DNA of 64,000 bases from the NCBI GenBank assembly GCA_026826555.1, contig JAKSZT010054215.1, positions 26,673,103 through 26,737,102 on the forward strand. The letters run 5' to 3'. The notes beneath the pieces are model-generated. The model had not been told where the DNA came from. It did not search any database and saw nothing but the letters and a program-made list of their open reading frames with translations. Shown in pieces: positions 11,623-23,559 of the stretch. The translations under genes and the position numbers were made by a program. Numbering within the stretch: position 1 is the first letter of the stretch; each line of letters starts with the position of its first letter. This DNA is from Tolypeutes matacus. Lineage: Eukaryota > Chordata > Mammalia > Cingulata > Chlamyphoridae.

Positions 11623-11636
11623 TAGAACCATTTTCT
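11623..11636. repeat. Target-site duplication, right copy, of the ERH retrocopy
   Basis: Exact second copy of tagaaccattttct, beside the 5' UTR end of the retrocopy. Read on the minus strand it contains an ATG (11631-11629) that is in frame with the ERH reading frame, so the longest possible frame starts in duplicated target DNA rather than in ERH sequence. Confidence 0.93.
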
Positions 11637-14079
11637 AACATGCAACGTTTCAACTTTACCTCTCATGAATCCATTCGCAGGAAACTAGTAAAAGATAAAA
11701 GCCATCAAAAAGAGAGAATCAACAAAGAAGGAAGACATGAAATTCAGGAAATTGGTGATCTAATGTAGAAAGGAGGAGTAGGAAATCCTCAAAATGGTGG
11801 TGAAAGGAAGCCCAGGTGAAAGCACTGCCCAGTGTAGAGTAGCCAACAAGTCCAGGCTGAGGCAGGTCAAGAGTCTCTGGGCAAGATTTCCTCAGGGGGA
11901 AAAAAAAAAAAGATGGACAGATAGGTCTGAATGATTTAGAAGGAGACTTAGGCAAGGAATGCAGAGTTTGTTGTTAATGATAAGTATATTAAAACTAAGA
12001 AATAAAACCATTCAAGAGCAATTATCTCCAGGGAAAACAAAATTGTACTGGAAAGCAAAAATAACCACCGATTACTCTGATTCAATATTGTAAACACTAA
12101 ATATTGATATAAACGAAATTAAGAAATATAACTTTATCAGTAGTCTGGGGATGAGAGAAGTGCATGAATAAGTGAAGGATATGAAGGATAGGAAAGAAAG
12201 TTAAACTTTATATTTGTCACAGGAGGAAGTAGATAATGCCTAAAACAGCAAAATCCAAAAGGAGCAATATAAGCATATTACTTAGAGATTTGGAGAAAAC
12301 ATCTAAAATTCTCAGCTACAGGAGTTCAGAGTGCTTACGTTCGGGAAGAGGAGAAGAGCTGAGGTAGTGTGGGGCATGGGGGTTTAACAAGCTCTGTAGA
12401 ACAATTAGGACTCTTTAAGCCAGGCGCCTTTACAACTTTGATCAAAAATGGATGCAAGGTGCATTTTGCTTAATTCTGAGAAGGGAATCGCGACCTGTCT
12501 ACAACCAGGACACGATCATCCTTGGAGAGAGGGCAAAGGTAAAGAAGCATGGATGCGAAAGATCACTGTGACCTTAAGGGCTGTTATACGGCCCCTTAGT
12601 GAAGTCTTTGCCACCTTGCCTGAGCAGCAGGCACCATGGCCAGTGATATGTTCACAGATAAATCTGCTTCTCTCTAAGGCATCATCAGGGAAATAAAAGT
12701 TGACATCACACAGCTGGGATGTGTTTTCATAAAACTCATTACCAAGCTGATAAAGTCAAATCAGACCCGTTCTTTCATTCTAGAAGCCAACTTGACTGTA
12801 ATCCCCCACTGTCCTGTTGAGCACAAAGTTTGCTCGTAATAACATTATTGTTAGAATTTTGTGAGCTTTAAGGGAAAACAGAAGGAACAGCCCAACATTA
12901 AATTATTCACTTGAACGACGTTCCAAATTGCAATCACAAAGATTGCAAGTACAGAGTTGTAACTACACAGGAACCCATTTGAAATAATTTCAGATCTAAA
13001 CATTGCCATACGGTCCTGTTGATTTCGATGGTGGCAACCTACTCATGTGGATAATCCTATGTAGATAGGGCAGTGGTGCTGGAGCCCTCTGCCAAGGCTA
13101 TCTCTGCTCTAGCCTCCTCTGAAGCCCAGAATCTTTGCACATAATCTGTAGGGATTATATGTTCTTTTAAGGGCCAGGGTGAGGGGTGGGCATAGCTTGG
13201 GCTGGAATGGAATAAATGTACATAATATTAGTTAGCCTTTGGATGGGAGGACCTCCACTGTGAGAACCATGTGGCTCATCTTTAAGGTGGTTGCCTGCCA
13301 GGGAAAGGACCTCATATGCCACAGTCATATGCTGGTGTTCTCTCAGCCAGTGACACAGAGAGCAGGAAGAAGCCTGTGGGTGAGATCAAGGTACATTAGT
13401 ATGTCAAATAGAGTTATAGTTACATTGTGGTTCCCTAAGAAAAAGTAATATGGTTATAAAAATTATTTTCACGGCCAGAAGATATCTTCCCTTTTATCTC
13501 TCACCTAAAATCCAAGTCCTTCTCAGATAGAAACCAAAGGCTGTTGTCAAGGCTACGTCATTTGAGATTTAAAAGGAATGTGTCATGCAGCTTTCTGGAA
13601 GGATATGGCACCCTGTTGGTTGAGGAGCACCATGCTGGTTCTAGGTATGAGAGGCTCACACTTCTCTAGCATGCCCTCTCCATCCTTGTGTGATAGTTCT
13701 TCCAGGTTCTAATTAGTTAGCACTAGGTTCATCGCAAGATGTGTCCATCAGCATAAATCAAATTCTGGATCTATCTTGAAATATAGAGATATTGAAAATA
13801 ATTTCAAAATTCTAATAGCAAATGAGCAGAGAGTACCAGGGAAATCCCTCTTCATTAATTTTAATGAAGTCCATTCCAAAATATTTTCCTTTCATCTTTT
13901 TAAAGAGTCAGTTCTATACAGACGATGGAGCTATACATTTCTCAAAAGAGCCAGTCTTGTCCTTCAGTCTGTGAAATATTTTCATTGAGAATCCCCCGAA
14001 TCACCTTCAAGTTCAGAAATATATATGGAATGTCTGCTGAACGTTCTCTCTGCTCCAGCTGTCGGTACCACTTTGTCAT
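11637..14079. other. Flank of the ERH retrocopy, mostly unrecognised
   Basis: 11690-12330 is A-rich and may be a very old L1 relic (phrases such as gaagacatgaaattcaggaa), but the resemblance is too weak to list. The rest holds no recognised element or gene. Confidence 0.35.
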
Positions 14080-14675
14080 ATTCAGTCTGCTGTGGTCACT
14101 TTTCTGTCCCTTTCTCTCCTCTGCACATCATCTAGTGGGATCATCTTAAAATGAAATCTAGAACTTGACATTCCTCTGCTTAAGACTTTCTGAGGCGTTC
14201 TGTTGCTAAAATCCTAAATCCTGAATGTGAACTGCCATGGGTACAAGATCTGGCCCATCCCAGGCCCTACCCAGCTTTGCTCACCATGCTCCAGCCACAA
14301 TCAGCCTACTTTCTGTCCTTTCAACTCAACACAACACCTACTGTACCTGGCTAATTCTTACCCATCCTTGGATTCAGCTTAAAAATCATTTCCTCTAAGA
14401 AGACTTTCTTGACCGACTGATACCTCCTCCTTCCCAACAAAAACCAGTATCTCTTCCCAGTATGACTCTACTTTGGTATGCTATGTTGCTGGCTTCATAA
14501 TTTTCAGTAATTGCAGTAATTTGGGGGTCCTTTAGATTAATATTTGTCTCCCCCCACTAGACCATAAATTCTATGAGGATGGCACATGTGCCTTTATATT
14601 CACCACTCTACACACAGTGCCTAGTCAAGCACCTGGTACGGATGATTTGTTGGACAAATGGATGCATACACCACT
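14080..14675 (+). mobile_element. L2 LINE, long 3' portion
   Basis: About 600 bp of L2 in sense orientation: 'gggatcatcttaaaatgaaatct', 'cctctgcttaagactttctgag', 'caaatcctgaatgtgaactgcc' region, tctggcccatcccaggccc, 'aagaagactttcttgaccgac', 'ccactagaccataaattctatgagga' and 'cacagtgcctagtcaagcacctgg'. No open reading frame remains. It shows the standard order of the L2 3' end. Confidence 0.85.
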
Positions 14676-15469
14676 CCCTTTCTGAGCCTCTATGCTTCTT
14701 GAGAACTGAAACAAAGCTTTATTCTCTTTTAGCATTCACTTTGTATCTATTGCAATCCTGGGCCCCAGCAGGCTTTTAATATTTTGTCGTTTTTGTTTTT
14801 CTTTTCAGGAAGGTGTCCTGAGAGCAATTATTGTTCTGTAGCCTTTATGACTTCCTTTCACAAAATTACTGAACAAGAAGCAGACACAGAGATAGGGACC
14901 CATATATTGTAAGTCATTTCACAAATGCATGTACAAGTGCATATAGGTATGATAAAAACAGAATCTTGGAATTAAAGGCATTGTTGTAGGTTATTTGGTT
15001 CGACCTCCCCACATCACAAGCAGCCTCTGTACAGCATCCCTTCCAGATGTTTCCCTGGCCTCTGCTAGATGATATGAAGCTCACTATTCCACAACTCAAC
15101 AGAGAGGCAGACCTTAGGAAACTTTAAGAACTTTAAGGAAAAGAGCATATATACCATGTAATCCATGGCAGATATTAAACTAACACTCAATGCATTATTA
15201 TAGCTGCAATGTGCCTTTATAGGATAAAAGAGGTAAAGCAACTTCAAAGAGCAGTGGCAGTATAGTTTAAATGCTGACAAAATCTTGCCCTGTCTTCCTT
15301 AAAACTAATTCAATTTTTGCAGGAAAGAAATATTATTCAGTGACATAATTTTATTCAATCATATCTGCCCAAATCCCTACAGCAACTGAAGAATAGAGTT
15401 AATTTTCATACTTGTGACCAACACTCCAGTCAAATTAAATCAAATCAACTAAGACTTATTGAGCACTTT

Positions 15470-15682
15470 TTTTGGCAAATGTTTTATTGAAACAAAACAG
15501 AGGTGCAGAAAAGTATGCCAGTCATGGCATACAGTTCAATGAAACTTCACAAAGTAAAGCATCTGTGTAACCAGCACTCAGACAAGAAATAGAATCATAT
15601 CAGCACCCCAAAGTCCCCTTCACACCCCCTTCCAGGCACTGACACCCCCAATGGTAACTACTCTCCTGCCATCTAACTCACT
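15470..15682 (-). mobile_element. L1 3' region fragment
   Basis: The complement of old L1 3' sequence: 'tttattgaaacaaaacagagg', 'catacagttcaatgaaacttcacaaagtaaagcatctgtgtaaccagcactcag', 'agaaatagaatcatatcagcacccca', 'ccaatggtaactactctcctgcc'. This follows the familiar order (gtacagttcagtgg… gtgcaaccatcacc… ccctggtaaccact). Confidence 0.7.
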
Positions 15683-15767
15683 GGATTAGTTGTAGCAGTG
15701 GTTGAATTTGATATGACCGGAGTCAACCAGAACATACTTTTGCATATGATTCTTCCATTTGGCATCC

Positions 15768-16011
15768 ATTTAAATCAGGGGTTCTTAACCAGGGGTCCAT
15801 GGACCCCCAAGGGGTCCGTGGAAAGATTTCAGGGGGTCCATGAGCTTGAATTGAAAAAACAAAAAATCAACTCATTTTTATTTTCTCTTACCTCCGATGA
15901 TGAGTGTCATGAAACTATCTGCCACTACATTCTGAGAAGGTGTCCGTGGTTTTTACCTGACTGGCAAAGGAGTCCATGGAACAAAAAAGGCTAAGAACAC
16001 CTGATTTAAAT
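15768..16011. mobile_element. hAT MITE with perfect 8-bp target-site duplication
   Basis: The element (15776-16003, 228 bp) begins CAGGGGTTCTTAACC and ends GGCTAAGAACACCTG, which are inverted copies with few mismatches. It is flanked on both sides by exactly ATTTAAAT (15768-15775 and 16004-16011). Eight-base duplications and CAGGGGT-type ends identify the hAT superfamily. The interior repeats ggggtccatgg-type motifs near both ends. It is too short to encode a transposase and must have been moved in trans. I recognise it as a common mammalian MER-type family but do not recall its exact name. Confidence 0.88.
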
Positions 16012-17689
16012 CATCTCATCTTTCTGAAAAGACAGTGAAATGAATGTCTTTTTAGATATTTTATCTATTGAGGAACAGCACCAATGAAGCGCTAAAATGG
16101 GTCGTGTTCTAGGTTCAAAGACCCCTGAAGACATGTATTCTATTTGGTGTCTTACACATGAAGGTAGCTTTGGGGCTCTCAGTTACTCTCTTGGTGACCC
16201 CCTGAACTCTCTGCTTGTGCTTCCTCAGCATTCACCTCTTGGGATCTGTGACTGCAGCCAGAAGCTCTGTGACTCAACACTGGGATGGAGGCTACAGAAG
16301 CACATACATAGATGGACCTTTCCTTTCTGGAACAACCAAGATGTGAAAATTCTCTTAAGCCAAAAAGAGGTACGGAGTGACCTGAGCCTTAAATGCTGTA
16401 ATAGTGCCTATTAGTGAATAGTAAACTAACCCATAAAGCCTGGCTTCTGATTTACCGTGTATGCTGTTTTAAAGGTTATATGACATACAGTTTAGCGACC
16501 TAAAGCAAAACATTTTTGTTTAGCTTTATGGGCGCTGTTCTGCTAAATACCACATTCCCCTCCATACCAAAGGTTGTGAAAGAGTTTTGCTCATCCTGTT
16601 TACAAATCTGGACAACCCGGGCCAATCTGCCGCTCAGTTGACATCTGTTCACTGGAGCCCCCTTGAGGTGGGTTCTCACCAGAGTGAGGGCTTCATTTAT
16701 GTGGTACCAGATGGTACACTTTGATCACAGGTGAATAGATAGATCATCCTGGAGGGAGGAGATATAGTATAGTACTCTGATTCTAAGTCATTTTTTATCC
16801 TATTTACATTTTCATCCATGGCACTCTCTGCCCTGTTTTTAATACCTGAGAGCCTTATTTAAACACTGATCAGAAAGCATCACAGTTAAGAAGTGCTTCA
16901 AGATGGGAAATGGTTACAGATGACTGAAATAGTCAAATGCTCAGAGAAACTGAAAGGAAAGTAAAATCGCATGCATATGTGAAGAAGGCGGTAGAGAGCT
17001 AGAAGTCTTTATAAGGATCTTGGACTCGTGGAAGATGGTAATATTTTTCCATGACAGCCCAATATAAAATCGTCTCATCATCCCTCTTGCAGGTTAAGGC
17101 TTTGCCTGACAGCCATATAATCAATATGGACAAGGGTAATTGTATGGAATTCTTAATTCAGCATCATACTTATCTTCACCATCCTTCACACAAAGGACCT
17201 TGCCAAGAGCAAGACCCTGACCCTCAATCATAAGCCGTGTGTGAAACTACAGAGGTTTCAATGAGCAGCTGCCACCATTGTGTTCCAGTATGTCTTCCAG
17301 AGCTTCCTCCCCCGTCCACCAGTGAAATCAAAAGCACTCCTTTTCCCATCACGTTCATCACGGTTGACAAGTAAACCAAAGGACAGCCTCAGAACGGTGG
17401 TGCCCAAGGAAGCCTGGGGCTTACAAGGTGCCATTGATTGCCAACATGACAGATTGCTTATTTCATATGTAAAGGAGGATGGGGAAGAGGGGCCCGTGGG
17501 ATCTCACTCTTCTGCAGCACGCAGCCAGGGCCTGCGGGCACGGGGCAGGCAAGCTGGGGCATAGAAAGGGTCCCTGCGGAGGGATGAATAAGTAAGGAGT
17601 GAACTGAGAACAGCTGGAGACCCCAGGCCTGCATCTGTTCCCCTGGTCTGAGCAGGGATCAGAGAGTCATTGTGCAAGAAAGGACTCTG
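16012..17689. other. Unique DNA with chance open frames
   Basis: Open frames of 105, 60 and 94 codons occur at 16097-16414, 17051-17233 and 17280-17564 on the plus strand. None has a recognisable family or splice context. 17250-17600 is slightly richer in G+C than the average of the window. Confidence 0.4.
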
Positions 17690-17850
17690 AGATACCTATT
17701 CTACGCTGTCTTTTTACGGATGAGAAAACAGAGGCACTGGAGGGCAAGTTCCATCCTTCAGTTCATAATGGCTGGTTAGCCACAGGGCCAAAAGGAGAAC
17801 CCAGATCGCCTGAGCTCTAACCCAGAGCTCCTTACACTGCATTCATGGCT
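17690..17850 (+). mobile_element. MIR SINE fragment
   Basis: The pieces 'tttttacggatgagaaaacagaggcactg', a decayed 'tagccacagggcca', agaacccagatcgcctgagc and 'cccagagctccttacactgc' follow the 3' half of MIR. Confidence 0.7.
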
Positions 17851-19590
17851 TCCCAACCTAGGGAAGGCAGCTCCCTCAGGAATGATGTGGTACTGAATGT
17901 CAGCAGGGGACTGGATGGGGGGGTTAGGTGATTATCCACTTAGGCACTGTATAAATGGGCAAAGAAGCCCAGGACAGTTCAAGTTTAGGAGCACTACTTT
18001 AGTTAGGGGTAGGGGACGACAGGGATCCCCAGTAGACGCCAAAAATAGCCTCAAGACATTTTTTTTCCACACAAGATTGTTCCCTGATAGCAGGCACTGC
18101 CTGTAATGGCAATGGTTTGTAACAGCCATGCAAGTGTTCAAATGTAATAAGAAAATACAGAATCAGAGAATTTTATGCTAAAAAGACTTCTTATTCTTAA
18201 AAAGGGACAATTGAGGCCGAAGGGGTTAAATGACATGTCTTCTTCCCTGCCCGCTCCCACAAAGCAGTTTTGATCCTTGAGCCAACCCAGAGAAAACAGT
18301 GCAATTTCTTCCATGAAGTAGTGGGACTGACTGACCAGCTACAGAGACGTGAGGGTAGGTTGTTACTTTGCATATTTGATTTGAAGAGAGTGACTCAAGA
18401 GCATGTGGATTCCACAATTATCACTAGGAGTCATGAAAGAGGATGAAAAACCCTAGAAAGACTTCTTCCAAAGGAATAGGAGAAGTTTCAATGTGCATGG
18501 GATATTTGCAACCATGAATTCCAGTGGTTCTCTGCTCTGGCTGTGAATTTTAATTACCTGGGGAACATTTTCAAAAATTTAGAAGTGTGGGGCCCAACCC
18601 AGATGAGCTGAATCTAGGGGCAAAGCTTGAGTATGAATATTGAAAATGCTTTCCAAATAATTCTAAAGCACAGTGAGGACTGAGAATCACTGATATATTG
18701 CAATGGGATTTTTTAGATACAAAGAAATAAACCTGAGGAAATCTTATGACTTCCTGAAAATGATTTAGTAGCAAAGAAAGGCCAAACTCTAGGATTCCTA
18801 ACCATGACTCCAATGATACTTCCACTATTTCAAACATCTTCCATTACAGTGGTCATATTTTGAATGGATATGGAATTCAATATGGAACAAATATATATGC
18901 CTCAGAGGGCAGTTTGAACTGTTCAAGATTCAAAACAAACTAATGAAAAATAACACATAAATTCATTTAGACTGTCAAAGACAAGTCTTTCATTCCTATA
19001 ACATATCTCTTTTGAGTAAATGGCATTTCAAAGGAAAGTTTCCCACTGAGAAAGAGAAGGAATAGCATTTCAGTACACACTGTATCAACTTGGAAACACT
19101 CTTTAATTGACATGTAATCATTGAATCCTTTTAGTGGAATAATCAGAATTTAATGAATAATCAGTAGTGGCGAATTGGGATGAAGGACAAGTGTGCCTAC
19201 AAATAATAGGAATTCAAACTGGTGAGACACTTATCCAAATGATCAGAACCTCTCAACTCACCAACTCACCCCTCAGATGGTTTCAGTACTTTTCCCAAGT
19301 TAGAATATCCCTTTAACACACAATGTCTTTCTACGTCCATGCTTTTAAAAAAAACCATTGTGACATTTAAAAAAAAACAAAAAAACAATGTTATGGAACT
19401 AATTTCCAAATTCTTACTTGCTCTGTTCTTTTATCTATTCGGCTATGTTTTATATAGTTATAAAGACAATGTTCACTGAAATTTTAAAATACTAGTGTGG
19501 TACAATCAAAGTCTGCTCAAAAGGTGTATTTCCTGTGAAACCATGTAGCTAGATCCAAAAGAGTTTAAATGTCATCTGTGTGATGGACTC
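17851..19590. other. Unique DNA around a MER5A-like element
   Basis: Apart from the element at 18522-18692 and a MIR-like tail near 18200-18240, nothing is recognised. Confidence 0.4.
18522..18692 (+). mobile_element. MER5A-like hAT-Charlie element
   Basis: About 171 bp with ends cagtggttctctgctctgg and ctgagaatcactg. The interior 'taattacctggggaacattttcaaaaattt', tgtggggcccaacccag and 'aataattctaaagcacagtgagg' matches the MER5A pattern. The flanking 8-bp duplication is not recognisable. Confidence 0.8.
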
Positions 19591-20179
19591 TGTCTTAGTT
19601 TGCCACAGGGCTGTCAAGGCAAAGTACTAGAAGCATTGGCTTTTATAATGGGAATTTTATTTAGAGTAAAAGTTTACAGTTCTGAGACCATGGAATGTCC
19701 AAATCAAGGCATCAGCAGAGATTCTTTCTCATCAAATTTAGCTACTGGTGATCCTAGAGCTGGTGAAGCACATGGTGAAGCAAGATGGCAGCTGATCTGT
19801 GCAGAGGTCCCTGCCTTCCCCTCCAGGCTCACTGTCTCTTGGAGGCCAGCTGTGGCCGACTAGGCATAGGGCTTTTCTCTTCAGCCTTGAGTTGCTCCAT
19901 GGGCCCAGCCTCTTGGGGGCTTCATGCTTAAGCTTTGGCTGCTGGTGATTCTCAAGTCCTCTCTCACATGGCAGAATCAAAATGGCAGTGCTCCCTTTTC
20001 TTGTGTCTCTCTCTGTGCATCTCCATTTATATAAGACCCAGCAAGGGGGCATTGACTCAACCTGAGTCATGCCTCACTGACATAGTCCAATCAAAAGGGT
20101 CTCACCCACTGGAATGGATTAGTTCAAAAACATAATCTTTTTCTTTTGGGGATTCATAAAAGAAGTTCAAACTGTCACA
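19591..20179 (+). mobile_element. Solo LTR, MaLR-like, of a type seen in Xenarthra
   Basis: A 589-bp block with LTR-like ends (TGTCTTAG… and …CTGTCACA). It opens with ttagtttgcca, continues 'aaagtactagaagcattggcttttataa' and 'agtttacagttctgagaccatggaatgtccaaatcaaggcatcagcagag', and closes with 'ggattcataaaagaagttcaaactg'. I associate this arrangement with an abundant armadillo LTR related to the MLT1/MaLR group. The 5-bp flanks gactc and ggttc agree at only three positions. The two incidental open frames inside it are not viral genes; no internal gag or pol sequence adjoins it. Confidence 0.7.
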
Positions 20180-20184
20180 GGTTC

Positions 20185-20372
20185 TAAGGTCAGATAGGCT
20201 GGTTTAGCATCTTTGCTCTACCTCTTACTAGCAGTGTGTCCATGGCTTAGCCATCTACTAAGTGGGTCTTGGATAAAAAATGCATTTATCACATAAGGTT
20301 GTTGCATGGATTAAATGGAATGACACATTAAAAGTACTTAGGACTGTGCAGGAAACATAGTAATAGCTTAAA
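20185..20372 (+). mobile_element. MIR SINE fragment
   Basis: Directly follows the LTR. It shows ctctacctcttactagcagtg, a decayed 'cttagccatctactaagtgggtcttggataaaaa', 'taaggttgttgcatggattaaatggaatgac' and 'acttaggactgtgcaggaaacatagtaatagct', the MIR 5' to 3' order. Confidence 0.72.
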
Positions 20373-21834
20373 GGTCATAGTCACACTATAAATCCCCTGA
20401 TAATTGTTTGTAGTCTTAAAACAGAGTCCAGGTAATTCAATCTTCATATAGACCTGCTCGCTTCCTCAGTATCTTAGTTTTCCTTTCTGTATGAACTTGT
20501 GATATGGGTCTGCCTTGGCATAAAGTATGTTTTGATTATGCACATCTGGCCAGCAAGAACCAAGTGCCACCTTATATTGCACTTAGCACAGTGCCACAAG
20601 CAATTATGGGCTTAACACTTCCCTTCTGATGATAAAAATGATGGCAATAGCAGCATCACTGGTAATGGCTATGAGATGATAGTTAATCTGAAATTCAAAA
20701 CTTGCTCAAGGAGGGGACCACTTCTCGCTAACCCCAGGCTGAACACAATAAAATGATCATCTCAATCATAGATGCAATTAAACACTTTGCTGCAGGAAGC
20801 TGGAGCTAAGAGGTCCATCAAGTGCATGAGACCTGCCCTAGAGACATACTCATGCCCTCCTCAGGCCACAGACTGTTCCTCAAATTATTAATAGGCCAGT
20901 TAGTGCCCAAGATCTCAAGGGGCATCCAGGTATCCAGAATGGCATCTTAAAGCTTTGTCTTTTTTTGCTTTAGGGTTTTCCCTTCCCTGTAGAACTGAAA
21001 GTTCTATTTTGAAGAGGTCACTGGTTTCTGTGGTTTTCTAGAGCATCCCGGACTACATAACTCCTTGGGATCAGCCCCCCAGTCTTGCTTGGCATGGCCT
21101 GTCTTGTGAGCCCATGCATACGGAGGTTAAACATTATTCTTTTCCCTTCCCAATTTGTAATGCATCTGAATATGATAAATTAAAGACATCATGCTCTAGA
21201 GAAAAGGCCTGACCTAGAGAAGCTGAAAGAATTAGACAGCAACTTCCTGAAGTCCCTCGACACCCTCTCCATCGACAGAGCTTTCAGAAATTTCCCAGCT
21301 AGGCACTAAAGTGGTTTTAAATCCCAAATGTCCTCTCTCTACCAATTAGGAAAATTAATTCAAAAATAAAAAAAGATAGAATGGAGTGAGCTGTTTCCCT
21401 TAGAGGACAAGTGTAAAGAATGAGAGTCAAGCAGACTCAAGAGCAGCAGTGGAAACGTGTCAACGGATGGCAAGGCAGTGACTCAGTCACAGAGCTCTCA
21501 TCTGCTCAGTTCCTCATCACAGGCTCTGAACCATCCAAACATAACCGTCTTCACAGGTCTCACTTCTACCCTTGTGATACCATTTGCTTAAAGGTTTAAA
21601 GCAGACCAGTTAAGATATCAAGTAAAGTATAGAAGAAAGGCAATACTGGTAACAATATAGTCTTTGATTATGAATATCAAGAATCACAACATGAATGTTT
21701 GGGAAATCAAGCTTTCTGAGGTAACTTGATTATTTTCTATGGGCTGTATTTCTAGTTCTAGCACTAAGTATTTGTGGAATACTTAGGATACTTAGTATTT
21801 CAGGATTCTTGCATGGAATGTGAAGGAAGATAAT
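20373..21834. other. Unique DNA, nothing recognised
   Basis: No gene. A short inverted repeat of aagtatt/aatactt words occurs at 21764-21798. Confidence 0.4.
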
Positions 21835-22005
21835 GGCTTTGAGATCAGTCAGATCTGGGTTGTAATGACTCAGTTTTCTCCTCTGCAAAATGAGGATATC
21901 TATACCTCAGTGGATTATAATAAAGACTGTGTAAGGTAAAGCATGTAAATAATTTAACATAGGATCAGTATCATGGTAGGTATTTTATAAATGTTTGTTA
22001 AATCT
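21835..22005 (+). mobile_element. MIR SINE fragment
   Basis: 'gagatcagtcagatctgggttgtaatgactcagttttctcctctgcaaaatgaggatatctatacctc' then 'gtaaagcatgtaaataatttaacataggatcagtatcatggtagg', in MIR order with a short internal deletion. Confidence 0.72.
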
Positions 22006-22229
22006 AGTAAGTAGAAATAAAATAAGGTAATATATTATACATTTTAATAGTATGTTTAATCGTATTACCTAACAGGGTCATTTTAAAAATTAAGTTGATG
22101 GGGAAGTATTTATTTGACTTTGATGGTCCTACATTGTGTGTAGGACTTCCTGGTTCAGTTTAACGTAAATATGTAGAATGCGTTTGTACTGGTCAGACAT
22201 ACAGAAAAATCAGAGAAATCCTAAACGAG

Positions 22230-22480
22230 GTATCAACAAGATGGCAAAGCAATGCTGCAAGAGATCCCAAGAGAGCACCTGTCTCTATGCCTGCCTCGTG
22301 GATCAGGAAAAAAAGGTGAGAGACAGTGGCACCTGTATCATGTCCTAAATAAAAGCAGCGAGATCAAAGGCGCGATGTTTCTCAGGACATACACTTCCTT
22401 CCCCAACACCTAAGGCTGGCAGACTCAAAGTCTGGGAGTACAGCCATAGCAAGTCAAGACTAAACTTCAAAAAATAAGAT
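22230..22480 (+). mobile_element. Possible L1 5' region fragment
   Basis: The phrase caacaagatggcaaagcaat, followed by gtgagagacagtggcacctg, is reminiscent of L1 5' UTR starts (…ccaagatggcgg). It precedes an L1 3' fragment in the same orientation, which would fit one deleted L1 copy. The match is weak. Confidence 0.35.
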
Positions 22481-22559
22481 GTCAAATACTATGACAGATC
22501 TGTAATGAATTATTGATTTATTTATCATTCAATAGAAGTTTCCAAGTGATCACCAACCT

Positions 22560-22990
22560 ATGTATAAGAGCTAAACTCTTAGAAGACATAGGGAAATATC
22601 CCCAAGACCTTGTATTAGACAATGGATTCTTAGATATTACACCAAAAGCATTAGCAACAAAAGAAAAAAATAGTTAAATTTGACTTCATCGAAATTAAAA
22701 GCTTTTGTGAAAAGGACATTTTGAAGAAAGCGAAAAGACAGCTACAAAAAGAGTTCATGATACAGCATGGCAAACCTTGAAGACATTATGTTTAGTAAAA
22801 TAAGCCAGGCCCAAAGGGAGAGTTATTGTATGATTTCACTTACATGAAATAACTAGAAAATGCAATTTCATAGATGCAGAAAGTAGAGTTCAGGTTACCA
22901 AGGCCTAGGGAGAGGGCAGAATGGAGCATTAATGCTTAATGGGTACAGAGTTTCTATTTGGGGTGATGGGAGAGAAAGTATTATTGATAG
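22560..22990 (+). mobile_element. L1 ORF2 C-terminal and 3' UTR fragment
   Basis: 22565-22745 corresponds to the end of L1 ORF2: 'ctaaactcttagaagacatagggaaatatc', caccaaaagcattagcaaca, 'gacttcatcgaaattaaaagcttttgtgaaaaggac'. 22745-22990 corresponds to the 3' UTR: 'gcatggcaaaccttgaagacattatg', taaaataagccaggccc, 'ttgtatgatttcacttacatgaaataactagaa', 'ggggtgatggg'. The frame is broken by stops and indels, so it is inactive. Confidence 0.88.
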
Positions 22991-23009
22991 GTCAGGGAAA
23001 CAAAACAAA

Positions 23010-23168
23010 AACAAACACTGAGTGCCTTCTCTATGCCAGGCTCGGTTCTCAGCAATGCACACGCAGCACTGAGAAAGGCAGATAAGGCCTTTGTCCTTAT
23101 GTTCTTTACAGGCTAAAGAGGGGAGACAGACAACAAACCAGTGAATACGGTTATAGGACAAGGGTAAC
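23010..23168 (-). mobile_element. L2 3'-end fragment
   Basis: Complement of the L2 3' end: 'ctatgccaggctcggttctcagcaatgcacacgcagcac', 'ctttacaggctaaagaggggagacagacaacaaacc'. It adjoins the L1 fragment directly. Confidence 0.75.
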
Positions 23169-23559
23169 TGGTATGAATTGGTAACGGGGGTCACAGTATA
23201 GAATGACTGGCACTGGGGCTAAAGGTGTCTGCTTTGGGTAGGGTGGTTTTCCAACCGGCACAATCGAGCCTTTGGCTCTAACGTACTCACTGACAGAATA
23301 CAGTTATTCTGTTGGATATCAATGATTATCTCATAACCAATCACAGAAAATTCCCTAGAGACCAACTCGTCACTCTGTAAGCCTTTATTCCCAACCAACA
23401 TCTCTACTCCCCTCCTTCTAGCATAGATGTTGGGGGCTCAGCAGGGAGGGTGCTTCTGGGAATACAATGGAGTTATTTTTAAGGTTAGTTAAACCAGTGC
23501 AGCCTCTCACAAATATTTCCTTTGGGATTTATATTTTTAAGTAACACTACTTTTTTCCA

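Noticed and set aside
19600..20135. Frames of 66 to 110 codons in the LTR
   Set aside because: They are inside a solo LTR, which has no protein genes; no gag, pol or env pattern is present.
21764..21798. Inverted repeat of ctaagtatt and aatacttag
   Set aside because: Short, A+T-rich and with no flanking conserved stem; expected by chance.
22560..22745. Possible active L1 ORF2
   Set aside because: Only the C-terminal part remains and it carries stops and indels.
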